Below, one piece after another: positions 17,058 to 25,543 of a stretch of 64,000 nt of DNA. The notes beneath the pieces are model-generated. The model ran no database searches. It had not been told where the DNA came from and saw only the letters and a list, made by a program, of their open reading frames with translations. Each line of letters starts with the position of its first letter. Within the stretch, counting starts at the first letter, position 1. Source of the DNA: Micromonospora halophytica (GTDB taxonomy: Bacteria > Actinomycetota > Actinomycetes > Mycobacteriales > Micromonosporaceae); contig NZ_FMDN01000001.1 in assembly GCF_900090245.1 (NCBI RefSeq), forward strand, positions 503,467 through 567,466, given 5' to 3'. A program made the translations under genes and the position numbers.

Positions 17058-17312
17058 TCACAGCTGCGGGGTGGTCAGGTCCCGCAGCAGCCGCTCCTCC
17101 TCCACCCGCCAGTAGCCGTGCTCCTTGCCGTCGAGCAGCACCACCGGCAGCCGGTCACCGTACTCACGCTCCAGCTCGATGTCGTCGGTGACGTCCTTCT
17201 CCACCCACCGGTCGCCGGTCACGGCCACCACCCGGTCGAGCGCCGCCTTGGCGTCCTCGCAGAGGTGGCAGCCGGGCCGGGTGATCAGGGCGAGCCGGGC
17301 GTCACTGGACAT
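17058..17312 (-). CDS. Glutaredoxin-like protein (CxxC)
   Basis: 84-aa thioredoxin-fold protein of the DUF836/glutaredoxin-like group. The redox site is CHLC near residue 15 in ITRPGCHLCEDAKAAL; the cis-Pro is in RLPVVLLDG. GGAGG lies 6 nt before the ATG. It overlaps the end of the upstream acyl-CoA synthetase gene by 11 bp and sits 20 nt ahead of the HAD gene. In a mycothiol organism such proteins may serve as mycoredoxin-like reductases, but this one lacks the typical mycoredoxin motif, so only a general thiol-disulfide role is proposed. Confidence 0.85.
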   Translation of the reverse strand: MSSDARLALITRPGCHLCEDAKAALDRVVAVTGDRWVEKDVTDDIELEREYGDRLPVVLLDGKEHGYWRVEEERLLRDLTTPQL

Positions 17313-18954
17313 CGGGCACCTCCGGGGAGCGGGCGGCCGGGACGGACCGCAGCTGGGTCTTGCGTACCTTGCCGATCACCGAGTACGGCAGTTCGTCGAC
17401 GAACTCGACGGCGGTCGGGCACTTGAACCGGGCCAGGTTACGCGCGCAGTGGGCGAGCAGGTCCTCGCCGGTGACCGGCTGCCCGGCCGCCGGCACCACG
17501 TACGCCCGCACAGTCTCACCCGTACGGGGGTGCGGCACACCCAGGACGGCCGAGCCGGCCACCCCCGGGTGCGCGTCGAGCACCAGCTCGACCTCGTGCG
17601 GGTAGACGTTGAAGCCGTTGACCAGGATCAGCTCGCCCAGCCGGTCGACCAGGAAGAGGTCGCCGTCGGAGTCGGCGTAGGCGACGTCCCCGGTCGCCCA
17701 CCAGCCGTCAGCGTCCGGTCCACCCCGGCCGTCCGGCCAGTAGCCGGTGAAGAGGTTCGCCCCGCGTACCACGATCTGGCCGGGGTCGGTGCCGGGCGAG
17801 GAGTCGGCGAGCCACGGCTCGTCGGGGTCGTCGTCCGGCTCGGCGACGCCGTCGCGCCACAGGTCGGCGGAGTCCGGGCCGACGAGGCGCACCTCGACGC
17901 CGGGCAGCGGCCGGCCGATCGAACCGGGCTTCGGCTCCCCGCCGACCAGGGTCGAGGTGAGCACCGGCGCGGTCTCGGTCAGGCCGTACCCGACGTGCAC
18001 CGGATGCCCGGTGACCTCGGTGAAGCGCGCCGCGGTGGCCGGGTCGAGCGGCGCCGCGCCGCAGACCGCGACCCGCACCGACGCCAGCGCCGCGACGACC
18101 GCGTCGGCGTCCGCCGCCGACCAGGCGAGGAACATCGACGGTACGCCGACCAGCACGCTCACCCGGTGCCGGGCGATCTCGTCGAGCGCGCACGAGGGCC
18201 CCGGCTCGTCCACCAGCACCCCGGTCGCGCCATGGTGGACGACGGCGCCGAGCCCCGAGTTCAGCCCGTACGCGTGGAACAGCGGCAGCGCGAGCAGCAC
18301 GGTGTCGTCCGGGCCGACCACCGGGGGCTCGATCCGGTCGATCTGGTCGTGGTTGGCCGCGAGCGCCCGGTGCGACAGCATCGCGCCCTTGGGCCGCCCC
18401 TCCGTGCCGGAGGTGTAGAGCAGTACGGCGAGGTCGCCCCCACCGCGTGCCGGTGGCTCCCCCGACTCCTCGGGCAGGGTGGTGTGCACGGCGCGCAGCG
18501 CCGGCAGGTCGGCGGCGACGGTGGCCACCCGCTCGGCGACCTCCCCGGTCGCCAGGAGCAGCGCGGCGCCCGAGTCGGCGAGCACATGCCGCAGTTCCCG
18601 GGTGGTCAGGCCGGGGTTGACCGGCACCGCGACCAGCCCGGCGCGCAGCGTGGCGAGGAAGGCCACCACGAAGTCCGGCGTGTTGGGCAGGGCGATCGCC
18701 ACCCGGGCCGGCACGGTGTCGGCTCCGGCGGGATCGGACCGGGCCGGCACGGCGCGGGCCAGCGCCCGGGCCACCGCGGTCACCCGCACGTCCAGTTCGG
18801 ACCAGGTCAGCGTGGTCTCGCGCCAGTGCAACGCGGGGCGGTCGCCGTGCTCGGCGGCCGCGCGGCGGAGCCGGTCGGCGAGGTGGGGCGCGGTGCTGTC
18901 GGCGGCATCCTGCACGGTGGCTGAGTCTGGCACAGCACCACCCCGTCGGACCAT
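17302..18954 (-). CDS. AMP-forming acyl-CoA synthetase
   Basis: About 550 aa, ANL superfamily: activates a carboxylic (probably fatty) acid to acyl-AMP and then acyl-CoA. Signatures are LLYTSGTEGRPKGAMLSH (P-loop), YGLTETAPVL, the GWWATGDVAYADSDGDLF hinge region with DRLGELILVNGFNVYP, and the catalytic Lys in IGKVRKTQL at the C terminus. The start is uncertain: ATG 18954 is used, GTG 18933 (VPDSATV) and GTG 18972 are alternatives, and none has a clear ribosome-binding site. Substrate chain length cannot be read from the sequence. It is the first gene of a three-gene leftward unit. Confidence 0.9.
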   Translation of the reverse strand: MVRRGGAVPDSATVQDAADSTAPHLADRLRRAAAEHGDRPALHWRETTLTWSELDVRVTAVARALARAVPARSDPAGADTVPARVAIALPNTPDFVVAFLATLRAGLVAVPVNPGLTTRELRHVLADSGAALLLATGEVAERVATVAADLPALRAVHTTLPEESGEPPARGGGDLAVLLYTSGTEGRPKGAMLSHRALAANHDQIDRIEPPVVGPDDTVLLALPLFHAYGLNSGLGAVVHHGATGVLVDEPGPSCALDEIARHRVSVLVGVPSMFLAWSAADADAVVAALASVRVAVCGAAPLDPATAARFTEVTGHPVHVGYGLTETAPVLTSTLVGGEPKPGSIGRPLPGVEVRLVGPDSADLWRDGVAEPDDDPDEPWLADSSPGTDPGQIVVRGANLFTGYWPDGRGGPDADGWWATGDVAYADSDGDLFLVDRLGELILVNGFNVYPHEVELVLDAHPGVAGSAVLGVPHPRTGETVRAYVVPAAGQPVTGEDLLAHCARNLARFKCPTAVEFVDELPYSVIGKVRKTQLRSVPAARSPEVPDVQ

Positions 18955-19318
18955 GCCCGCAGGACGTTCCACTCCACATCAAGTCGTGACGTGAAAGTCA
19001 ACCGCACACGACGGACAACCGGTCCGCCATCGGTGCGACGCAGGGGGAAATACTTCGGCCCTGTGTAACGGACTTGCCACGCGCGGGTGACGTTGGCCCT
19101 ATCATCACTCGGGTCGGCTCACCCCATTTGCCGTGAGTCGACACCCCTCAGCCCGAGGAGGCCCCCGTGCCTGTGAGCGCATTGGACCAGCACCTCAAGG
19201 GGATCTGCCGCCCGTCGGCACCTCCCCGCACGGCCCTGCCCGTTCCCGGCGGACCGGACGCCGCAGCGACCTGTCGCCGACCCGCCCGGCCGGCCGCGCA
19301 GTGGACCCGGGAGGCGCG
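18955..19318. other. 364-bp divergent promoter region
   Basis: Intergenic between the acyl-CoA synthetase and the BldN-like sigma gene. No gene is seen. TATCAT (19100-19105) is the best -10 candidate for the rightward gene; TTGCCA at 19074-19079 is 20 bp further up, longer than usual spacing. An open frame runs through the last 186 bp in phase with the sigma gene but has no ribosome-binding site. Confidence 0.4.
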
Positions 19319-20257
19319 ATGACCACCTTCGGCTACGCGGAACGGCCCGCCGGGCTCACCGGCCCGACCCCCCGGACATCGCCGAACGAACGGCTGGAGC
19401 CAGGTCGCGGCACGGACCCCGGCTCCCGCCGGCTGCACCACAACGAGGCGGCGACCCGACCGGCCGTGCCGGGCGGCAACGCGACGCCCGCCGGCCGGAT
19501 CGTCGCACCGAGCCGGCCCACCATGCCGGCGCAGAGTCGCCGGGTCGGCGAACCGTCCGCCGTGACCGACCCGGCCGGCGCCGAGACCGCGGTGCTCCCG
19601 GCCGTGCCGGCCGGCGACACCGCCGTCATCCCCGCGGTGCCCGCCGCCACCAACCCGAGCACCGGTTTCCCGAGCCGGCCCGACCCGTCCGACCCGGCCA
19701 CCGAGGTCTGGGCGCTGATCGAGCGCGCGCAGGCCGGCGAGGCCGAGGCGTTCGGCCTGATCTACGACCGGTACGTCGACACCGTCTTCCGCTTCGTCTA
19801 CTTCCGGGTCGGCAACCGCCAACTGGCCGAGGACCTGACCTCCGACACCTTCCTCCGGGCGCTCAAGCGGATCGGCAGCTTCACCTGGCAGGGCCGGGAC
19901 CTCGGCGCCTGGTTGGTCACCATCGCCCGGAACCTGGTCGCGGACCACTTCAAGTCCGGCCGGTACCGGCTGGAGGTGACCACCGGCGACGTGCTCGACG
20001 CCGACCGCGAGGACCGCGGGCCGGAGGGCAGCCCGGAGGCGGCGGTGGTGGAGCACATCACCAACGTCGCCCTGCTGACGGCGGTCAAGCGGCTCAATCC
20101 GGAGCAGCAGGAGTGCATCGTGCTCCGGTTCCTGCAGGGCTTCTCGGTGGCGGAGACCGCCCGCGCGATGGGCAAGAACGAGGGAGCCATCAAGGCGTTG
20201 CAGTACCGGGCCGTCCGCGCCCTCGCCCGACTGCTCCCGGACGGCTTCCAGCCCTGA
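19319..20257 (+). CDS. ECF sigma factor of the BldN type with long N-terminal extension
   Basis: 312-aa RNA polymerase sigma factor. Region 2 lies at about 132-205 (FGLIYDRYVDTVFRFVYFRV, SDTFLRALKRI, LVTIARNLVADHFK) and region 4 at about 250-305 (LNPEQQECIVLRFLQGFSV, KNEGAIKALQYRAVRALARL). The first 125 residues are Pro/Thr/Ala-rich and repetitive (AVLPAVPAGDTAVIPAVPA), reminiscent of the pro-sequence of Streptomyces BldN, which is removed during development. GGGAGG precedes the ATG by 4-5 nt. A DUF5667 anti-sigma gene follows, the same order as bldN-rsbN. Orthology to BldN is inferred from pairing and architecture. Confidence 0.85.
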   Translation: MTTFGYAERPAGLTGPTPRTSPNERLEPGRGTDPGSRRLHHNEAATRPAVPGGNATPAGRIVAPSRPTMPAQSRRVGEPSAVTDPAGAETAVLPAVPAGDTAVIPAVPAATNPSTGFPSRPDPSDPATEVWALIERAQAGEAEAFGLIYDRYVDTVFRFVYFRVGNRQLAEDLTSDTFLRALKRIGSFTWQGRDLGAWLVTIARNLVADHFKSGRYRLEVTTGDVLDADREDRGPEGSPEAAVVEHITNVALLTAVKRLNPEQQECIVLRFLQGFSVAETARAMGKNEGAIKALQYRAVRALARLLPDGFQP

Positions 20258-20268
20258 CGCGGCCCTCA

Positions 20269-20293
20269 CGCCGGCCCCTGCCCGGGGCCGGCG
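20269..20293 (+). terminator. Hairpin between sigma and anti-sigma genes
   Basis: CGCCGGCCCC (20269-20278) and GGGGCCGGCG (20284-20293) form a perfect 10-bp stem with a 5-nt loop, 11 nt after the sigma-factor stop. It suggests that the downstream gene is largely transcribed from its own promoter. Confidence 0.6.
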
Positions 20294-20348
20294 AACGTCC
20301 GGGCGTCCGTGACGACGATCACTCTTGGTGATTTCGCCTCCGCCGCCC

Positions 20349-20377
20349 CGTAACCGGCACCCGGCGCGGTCCGTTTC
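20349..20377 (+). promoter_or_regulatory. Sigma-BldN-like promoter before the anti-sigma gene
   Basis: CGTAAC (20349-20354) and CGTTTC (20372-20377) are 17 bp apart. As I recall it, the Streptomyces sigma-BldN consensus is CGTAAC-N16-CGTTGA, so the -35 is exact and the -10 differs at two bases with a spacer 1 bp longer. Confidence 0.45.
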
Positions 20378-20529
20378 TCCGGGTGCGACCCGTGGTTGTC
20401 CCGGCGTCCCCGGGCCACCCGGTCCGGCCCGGACGGTCGGCACCCGTGCCGTCCGTCGGCGTCACGCTGCCACCGGTCGCTGGCGACGACCACGGCCGAC
20501 CGGCCGGACAGCGAGAGGGGGTGCCTGCG

Positions 20530-21399
20530 GTGGACAGCGACCTCTTCTCCCGTCGGCGGGCCGCACGCTTCGCCCAGCTTCTCGACGAGGCGAACGGCGG
20601 CCGGCGTCACCACGTCCGGTGCCGCGCCGACGACCAGCTCGCCGCCCTGGTGGCGGTCGGGCGGCAGCTCACCGAGGAACGGCCGGACGTCGAGGTCGAC
20701 ACCGAGTTCCGGACCGGGCTGCGCGCCATGCTGGTGGCCACTGCGGAACGGGAGGGCGTCGGCCGGGCGTCGGCGACCGCGCCGGAGACCGCACCGGCCG
20801 GCACCCGGGCCTCGCTGCTCGGCGCGGTGACCGCCCGTCAGGTCCGCGCCCGGGGCGCCATCCTGGTCGGCATCGCCGCCGGTGCCGTCGCGGTGTCGGG
20901 CATCTCCGCCGCCAGTGAGGACGCGGTCCCCGGTGACGCGCTGTACGGCATGAAGCGCTCCACCGAACGGGCCCAGCTCGCCCTGACCGGCTCGGACCTC
21001 AGCCGGGGCCAGCTCTTCCTCGACTTCGCCCGCACCCGGCTGGACGAGGCCGCCTCCCTGCGCGGCGACCTGACCGGCTTCCGCGCGGTGATGGACGACA
21101 TGGACGCCGACACCCGCCAGGGCGTACGCCTGCTCACCACCGCCTCGGCACAGCGGTCGGACACCGCCGGGCTGGACGCGGTGAACACCTTCGTGGCCGG
21201 GCAGCGCCAGGCGGTCAGCGGGCTGCTCGACGGGGCCGACCGCGCCGAGCGGGAGCGGACCCGGCGGTCGCTGGCCCTGCTGGACGCGATCCGCAAGCGC
21301 TCCGACGCGCTGCGCTCCGCCATCGCCTGCGGGCTGCCCACGCCGGTCGGCACCGACGCCCTCGGCCCCGCCCCGGCCACCTGCCCCGTCGGCCGCTGA
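20530..21399 (+). CDS. DUF5667 membrane anti-sigma factor, RsbN-like
   Basis: 289-aa protein. A cytoplasmic N-terminal helical domain (about 1-100, with RRRAARFAQLLDEANG and DTEFRTGLRAMLVATAE) is followed by one membrane helix (GAILVGIAAGAVAVSGISAA, about 114-133) and an extracytoplasmic DUF5667 domain beginning VPGDALYGMKRSTERAQLAL. This is the layout of RsbN, the membrane anti-sigma factor of BldN. GTG 20530 is chosen because AGGGG lies 9 nt upstream; GTG 20521 is too close to it. It is separated from the sigma gene by a hairpin and a possible sigma-BldN-type promoter. Confidence 0.83.
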   Translation: MDSDLFSRRRAARFAQLLDEANGGRRHHVRCRADDQLAALVAVGRQLTEERPDVEVDTEFRTGLRAMLVATAEREGVGRASATAPETAPAGTRASLLGAVTARQVRARGAILVGIAAGAVAVSGISAASEDAVPGDALYGMKRSTERAQLALTGSDLSRGQLFLDFARTRLDEAASLRGDLTGFRAVMDDMDADTRQGVRLLTTASAQRSDTAGLDAVNTFVAGQRQAVSGLLDGADRAERERTRRSLALLDAIRKRSDALRSAIACGLPTPVGTDALGPAPATCPVGR

Positions 21400-21506
21400 G
21401 CGCGCGGAGCAGTTCACGCCACAGTTGCGCCTTCGGGCGACCGCCCGTCACGGACCCCCGACTAGGCTCAGGGACAGGCGCGGTCGTCGTACGGAGGGAG
21501 GTCGCC

Positions 21507-22379
21507 GTGGTCCGGTCCCGCAAGGTCACGGTCAGCACCGACGTCCACGGGCACACCGCCGGCTGGGCGGAGGCCGAGCCGGCCGTCCCGGTGGCCCCCG
21601 ATCCGAGCGCCGCGGCCTTCTTCGACGTGGACAACACGATGATGCAGGGCGCCTCGATCTACTGGTTCGCCCGCGGGCTCGCCGCCCGCAAGTACTTCAC
21701 CACCGCCGATCTGGCCCGGTTCGCCTGGCAGCAGGCCCGGTTCCGGCTGCTCGCCACCGAGCACGCCGGGGACATGTCGCAGGCCAAGGAGGCGGCCCTC
21801 GCCTTCATCGAGGGCTGGCGGGTGGACGAGATCGAGCGGCTCGCCGAGGAGATCTTCGACGAGCTGATGGCCCCCCGCATCTGGGCCGGTACGCGCCGCC
21901 TCGCCCAGCGGCACCTCGACGCGGGTGAGCGGGTCTGGCTGGTCAGCGCCGCCCCGGTGGAGATCGGCCGGGTGATCGCGACCCGGCTCGGCCTGACCGG
22001 CGCGATCGGCACGGTGGCCGAGGTGGTCGACGGCGCGTACACCGGGCGGCTGGTCGGCGACCTGATGCACGGCCCGGCCAAGGCGGAGGCGGTCACCCAG
22101 CTCGCCGCAGTGGAAGGGCTGGACCTGTCCCGCTGCGCGGCCTACAGCGACTCGGCGAACGACCTGCCGATGCTCTCCACCGTGGGCCGGGCGGTGGCGA
22201 TCAATCCGGACGGGACGCTGCTGCGGCAGGCCCGGGACCGGGGGTGGGAGGTGCGGGACTTCCGGACCGGCCGGCGGGCGGTCAAGATCGCCGTACCGTC
22301 GACCGCCGCGGCCGGGCTGCTCGCCGGCGCGGTCAGCGCGGGGATGGCCCTGCACCGCCGCCGACGCGCCGGGGTCTGA
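21507..22379 (+). CDS. HAD-IB family phosphatase with C-terminal membrane helix
   Basis: 290-aa SerB-like HAD hydrolase. Motif I is FFDVDNTMMQG near residue 38, motif II is the Ser in WLVSAAPVEIG, and motif IV is AAYSDSANDLPML with both acidic residues. The C terminus has one hydrophobic segment (VPSTAAAGLLAGAVSAGMAL) followed by a basic end, suggesting membrane anchoring. GGAGGGAGG precedes the GTG start. The substrate may be a phospholipid-related phosphate monoester, as for other actinobacterial HAD-IB proteins next to PlsC-type acyltransferases; the acyltransferase here is convergent and adjacent. Confidence 0.85.
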   Translation: MVRSRKVTVSTDVHGHTAGWAEAEPAVPVAPDPSAAAFFDVDNTMMQGASIYWFARGLAARKYFTTADLARFAWQQARFRLLATEHAGDMSQAKEAALAFIEGWRVDEIERLAEEIFDELMAPRIWAGTRRLAQRHLDAGERVWLVSAAPVEIGRVIATRLGLTGAIGTVAEVVDGAYTGRLVGDLMHGPAKAEAVTQLAAVEGLDLSRCAAYSDSANDLPMLSTVGRAVAINPDGTLLRQARDRGWEVRDFRTGRRAVKIAVPSTAAAGLLAGAVSAGMALHRRRRAGV

Positions 22380-22386
22380 CCGACCA

Positions 22387-22412
22387 CGCGGGTGACCGGG
22401 CCACGACCCGCG
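22387..22412. terminator. Hairpin between convergent genes
   Basis: CGCGGGT (22387-22393) pairs with ACCCGCG (22406-22412). It lies between the stops of the HAD-IB and acyltransferase genes, 49 bp apart. Confidence 0.4.
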
Positions 22413-22428
22413 CCCGCACTGCCCCGGG

Positions 22429-23613
22429 TCAGGGGCCGAACGGGTCGGGGCGGCGTTCCAGCAGCTTGTGGAGGGTGTGCTGGATGGTCTCGCGGACCTG
22501 GTCGGCGAGGTTGAAGACGACCAGCGGGTCGTCGGCGGAGTCGGTCAGGTGCGCCGTCGGGATCGGCGGGCAGAACTCGATCAGCCACTTGCTCGGCAGC
22601 GGCACCATGCCCAGCGGGCCCAGCCACGGGAAGGTCGGCGTGACCGGGAAGTACGGCAGCTTGAGCAGCCGGGCGAGCGGCTTGATGTCGGCGAGCATCG
22701 GGTAGATCTCCTCGCCCCCGACGATGGCGACCGGCACGATCGGGGTGCCGGTACGCAGCGCCGCCGACACGAACCCGCCCCGGCCGAAGCGTTGCAGCTT
22801 GTACCGGTCGGAGTAGAGCTTGCCGATGCCCTTGAAGCCCTCCGGGAAGACGCCGACCAGTTCCCCGCCGCCGAGCAGCCGCTCCGCGTCCGGGTTGCAG
22901 GCGACCGTGCCGCCGGTCTTGCGGGCGATCTCGGAGACCACCGGCATCCGGAAGACCAGGTCCGCGCCGAGCAGCCGCAGGTAGCGGTGCCCGGGATGCT
23001 GGTCGTGCAGGGCGGTGGAGAGGATCATCGCGTCCAGCGCCACGGTGCCGGAGTGGTTGCCCACCACCAGGCCGGCACCCTGGACGGGCACGTGCTCCAG
23101 GCCGGTGACCTCGGTGCGGAACCAGTCCCGGTACAGCCGGCGCAGCAGCGGATGGAAGACCGCGTCGGTCAGCTCCGGGTCGAAGCCGAACTCGTCGACC
23201 TCGTACTCGCCGGCGAGCCGTCGCCGCAGGAACGCCAGCCCGGCGGCGACCTTCCGGTCCCAGTGGTCCCCCGCCCGGTCCGGCACCGCCGGCCCCTCCG
23301 GCGACCCACCGGTCGGCGACTCGTCGATGGCGGCCACCGGCTCCGGCTCGTCGGCACCGGAACCGACCGGCACGTCACGCCCGGGCACCTCGTCCGGGTG
23401 CCGATCGGCCGGGTCCGGCCCGTCGGCCGTCGCGGGGGCGCGGACCGGCTCGTCGGTGGCCGAGGTGTCCGGCTCGTCCCGCGCCGCCGGTGCGGGGGCG
23501 GCGGCCTTCGTGGTGCGCCGGTGCCCGTTGCGCCGCGCCGGCTGCGCGTCCGGCCCGGCCACGGTCAGCGGTACGTCGTACCGGCCCTCGGGGCGCTCGT
23601 CGGACCTGCTCAC
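22429..23613 (-). CDS. Lysophospholipid (PlsC-type) acyltransferase
   Basis: 394-aa enzyme predicted to acylate a lysophospholipid or glycolipid at the inner membrane face. The first 130 residues are a Pro/Asp/Glu-rich, low-complexity extension. The catalytic His-Asp motif is in VVGNHSGTVALDAMI; six residues separate His and Asp, as in the HSGxxxxD subfamily, rather than the standard four. The second motif is VFPEGFKGIGKLYSDRYKL. The GTG start overlaps the epimerase stop (GTGA), so it is translated with the epimerase. The acceptor is unknown. Confidence 0.87.
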   Translation of the reverse strand: MSRSDERPEGRYDVPLTVAGPDAQPARRNGHRRTTKAAAPAPAARDEPDTSATDEPVRAPATADGPDPADRHPDEVPGRDVPVGSGADEPEPVAAIDESPTGGSPEGPAVPDRAGDHWDRKVAAGLAFLRRRLAGEYEVDEFGFDPELTDAVFHPLLRRLYRDWFRTEVTGLEHVPVQGAGLVVGNHSGTVALDAMILSTALHDQHPGHRYLRLLGADLVFRMPVVSEIARKTGGTVACNPDAERLLGGGELVGVFPEGFKGIGKLYSDRYKLQRFGRGGFVSAALRTGTPIVPVAIVGGEEIYPMLADIKPLARLLKLPYFPVTPTFPWLGPLGMVPLPSKWLIEFCPPIPTAHLTDSADDPLVVFNLADQVRETIQHTLHKLLERRPDPFGP

Positions 23614-24683
23614 GAACGCTCCTGTACGGCTGAACGGACCTGGCGGATGCTCTCCATCACCAACTGCTCGGCGGCGGCGAGCGTGTCCCGGGTGAGCACC
23701 ACGCCGCCGTGGTGGGCGCGGATGAAGTCGTCGAACGCGGCGGCGGTGGATCGCGGGGTGAAGCCGTACTCCTGCTCCAGCCGGCTGGTGTCCACCACCC
23801 GGCCGTGCACGAAGAGGTCGACCTGGTCGAGGCCGTAACGGCCGAAGCCGAGGTTGCGGGCGAGCGCGGCGGCCCCGGAGAGGCCCGGTTCCAGCACCGG
23901 CACGGCGACCCGGCCGGCCCGCCGGATCGCCTGGGAGAGGGAGAGCACCCCCGGCCCGGCGACGTTGTACGTCCCCGGATGGTCCTCGGCGATGGACCGG
24001 TGCAGCACCTCCAGGGCGTCGTCGAAGTGCACGAACTGCAGGCGCGGGTCCCGCCCGAAGACGGTCGGGACGAACGGCTGGGAGAAGTAGCGGGTGAGCG
24101 TGGTGTCCGCGGTGGAGCCGATGAAGGGCGCGAAGCGCAGCACGGTGGCGGTGACGTCGGGCCGGCGACGGCGGAACCCGCGGACGTACCCCTCTATGTC
24201 GAGGATGTCGCGGCCGAAACCGCCGCGTGGCACCTCGCGCGGCTCGGTCTCCTCGGTGAAGACCGCCGGGTCCCGGAAGGACGCGCCGTACGCGGCGGTC
24301 GAGGAGCGGACCACGAGCTTGCGCAGCCGGGGTGCCCGCTGGCAGGCGGCGAGCAGTTGCATGGTGCCGATGACGTTCTGTTCCTTCATCGCCGTCCGGC
24401 CGCCGTGCTGCGGGTCGGGGGCGCTGACCAGCGCGAGGTGCACCACGGCGTCGACGTCGAGGTCGGCGAGGAGGCCGGCGAGGGAGCCGAGGTCGAGGCG
24501 GACCCGCTCGACCCGGTCGAGCAGGTCGGTGAACTCGGGGCCCGGGGTGGTGGGGTCGACGCCGATCACCCGCTCGATGCGGGGGTCGGCGGCGAGCCGG
24601 GCGGCGACGTGCGCGCCGAGGTAGCGGCCGACCCCGGTCACGACGACGACCCCCGGAGCACCTGGGGTGCCACCGGGGGTCAT
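23610..24683 (-). CDS. NAD-dependent epimerase/dehydratase family protein
   Basis: 357-aa extended short-chain dehydrogenase. The dinucleotide motif VVVTGVGRYLGAHVA near residue 15 lacks one Gly of the usual GxxGxxG spacing. The catalytic YxxxK is not evident in the usual position (RSSTAAYGASF is the Ser/Thr-Tyr region), so activity should not be assumed. ATG 24683 has AAGG 7 nt upstream; a TTG at 24770 would add 29 residues. It is coupled to the acyltransferase and close to bS22 and the small HTH gene; I recall this grouping as common in actinobacteria. Confidence 0.82.
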   Translation of the reverse strand: MTPGGTPGAPGVVVVTGVGRYLGAHVAARLAADPRIERVIGVDPTTPGPEFTDLLDRVERVRLDLGSLAGLLADLDVDAVVHLALVSAPDPQHGGRTAMKEQNVIGTMQLLAACQRAPRLRKLVVRSSTAAYGASFRDPAVFTEETEPREVPRGGFGRDILDIEGYVRGFRRRRPDVTATVLRFAPFIGSTADTTLTRYFSQPFVPTVFGRDPRLQFVHFDDALEVLHRSIAEDHPGTYNVAGPGVLSLSQAIRRAGRVAVPVLEPGLSGAAALARNLGFGRYGLDQVDLFVHGRVVDTSRLEQEYGFTPRSTAAAFDDFIRAHHGGVVLTRDTLAAAEQLVMESIRQVRSAVQERS

Positions 24684-24780
24684 CGAGAACGCCTTGACCG
24701 GCAGGCGGGACCGAGCCGGGACGTCCGCGGCCTGATCACCTGAGCCTCCGAGGGTCGACGGTTCTGGCAAGTGGTGCCGG

Positions 24781-24802
24781 ATGCCGGGCCGTGGCCCGGC
24801 AT
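24781..24802 (-). terminator. Perfect hairpin after bS22
   Basis: ATGCCGGGCC and GGCCCGGCAT are separated by only GT. It lies 4 nt beyond the bS22 stop codon and probably ends that short transcript. Confidence 0.6.
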
Positions 24803-24806
24803 CCGG

Positions 24807-24908
24807 TCACTTGCCGAGACGGCGACGCTGGACGCGGGTCTTGCGCAGCAGCTTGCGGTGCTTCTTCTTAGCCATGCGCTTGCGGCGCTTCTTGACCACC
24901 GAGCCCAT
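24807..24908 (-). CDS. Small ribosomal protein bS22 (AURKAIP1/COX24-like)
   Basis: 33-codon gene. The product starts [19 protein letters not shown] and ends VQRRRLGK; 20 of 33 residues are Lys, Arg or His. It matches the tiny bS22 protein of actinobacterial 30S subunits, which lies near the decoding centre. AAAGG lies 8 nt before the ATG, and a strong hairpin follows the stop. Its length, composition and place between the epimerase and a small HTH gene support the call. Genes this short are often missed. Confidence 0.9.
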   Translation of the reverse strand: MGSVVKKRRKRMAKKKHRKLLRKTRVQRRRLGK

Positions 24909-25116
24909 ACGACAGCCTTTCAATGCAACGTGCGGGGCGGACGGGTGGCACCACGACGGTGGCGCCGGCGACCGCTTGCGGACAACGGAACCGGACCAGC
25001 CTGGTGGCGTCGGGGCACACCGGCGTTGCGGTCACGGTCGACTCCAGGGTAGCCGGAGAGCATCAGCAGGACCAACGCGCCCCCGTCGATGCCCGTTACG
25101 TCGCACTCGACACCGG

Positions 25117-25326
25117 TCAGGCGGTCTCCTGGAACGCGCCCCGGAGATAGTCGTGCACCGCGTGCTCGGGCACCCGGAACGAGCGGCCGACCCGGACCGC
25201 GGTCAGCTCACCGCTGTGCACCAGGCGGTAGACCGTCATCTTGGACACCCGCATGACCGACGCCACCTCGGCGACGGTCAGGAACCTGACATCCGACAGC
25301 CGACCGTCGGACTGTGACCCGGCCAT
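25117..25326 (-). CDS. Small MerR/excisionase-type HTH protein (BldC-like)
   Basis: 69-aa DNA-binding protein made of a single winged-helix HTH: RFLTVAEVASVMRVSKMTVY and LVHSGELTAVRVGRSFRVP. Size and fold match BldC and excisionase-like proteins. It is not necessarily BldC itself, because the recognition helix differs from what I remember of that family. No ribosome-binding site is evident before the ATG. It is 208 bp upstream of bS22 on the same strand, in the conserved actinobacterial neighbourhood of epimerase and acyltransferase genes. Confidence 0.87.
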   Translation of the reverse strand: MAGSQSDGRLSDVRFLTVAEVASVMRVSKMTVYRLVHSGELTAVRVGRSFRVPEHAVHDYLRGAFQETA

Positions 25327-25543
25327 GGCTCACCCGACCCATCCCATGCCCGGCGCGTGCCACCCGAGGTGGAGATCCCGCCCGGCCGACAACGCGCGTG
25401 TAACCAGTACGGTAGCGGGGCGGCTGTGACCGGCGCGATCCCTTCGTACAACTGATCATGCCCGAGCCGTTGTTCACCCGGTCGTGACCTGCCGTCATCC
25501 ACCCGAAAGCGCGTCCCGTCCCGTTGCCGCGACCGGCGGCGGG

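Noticed and set aside
19080..19140. BldD box upstream of the BldN-like gene
   Set aside because: BldD control of bldN is known in Streptomyces, but the best local match (ATCACTCGGGTCGG) does not keep the symmetric GT half.
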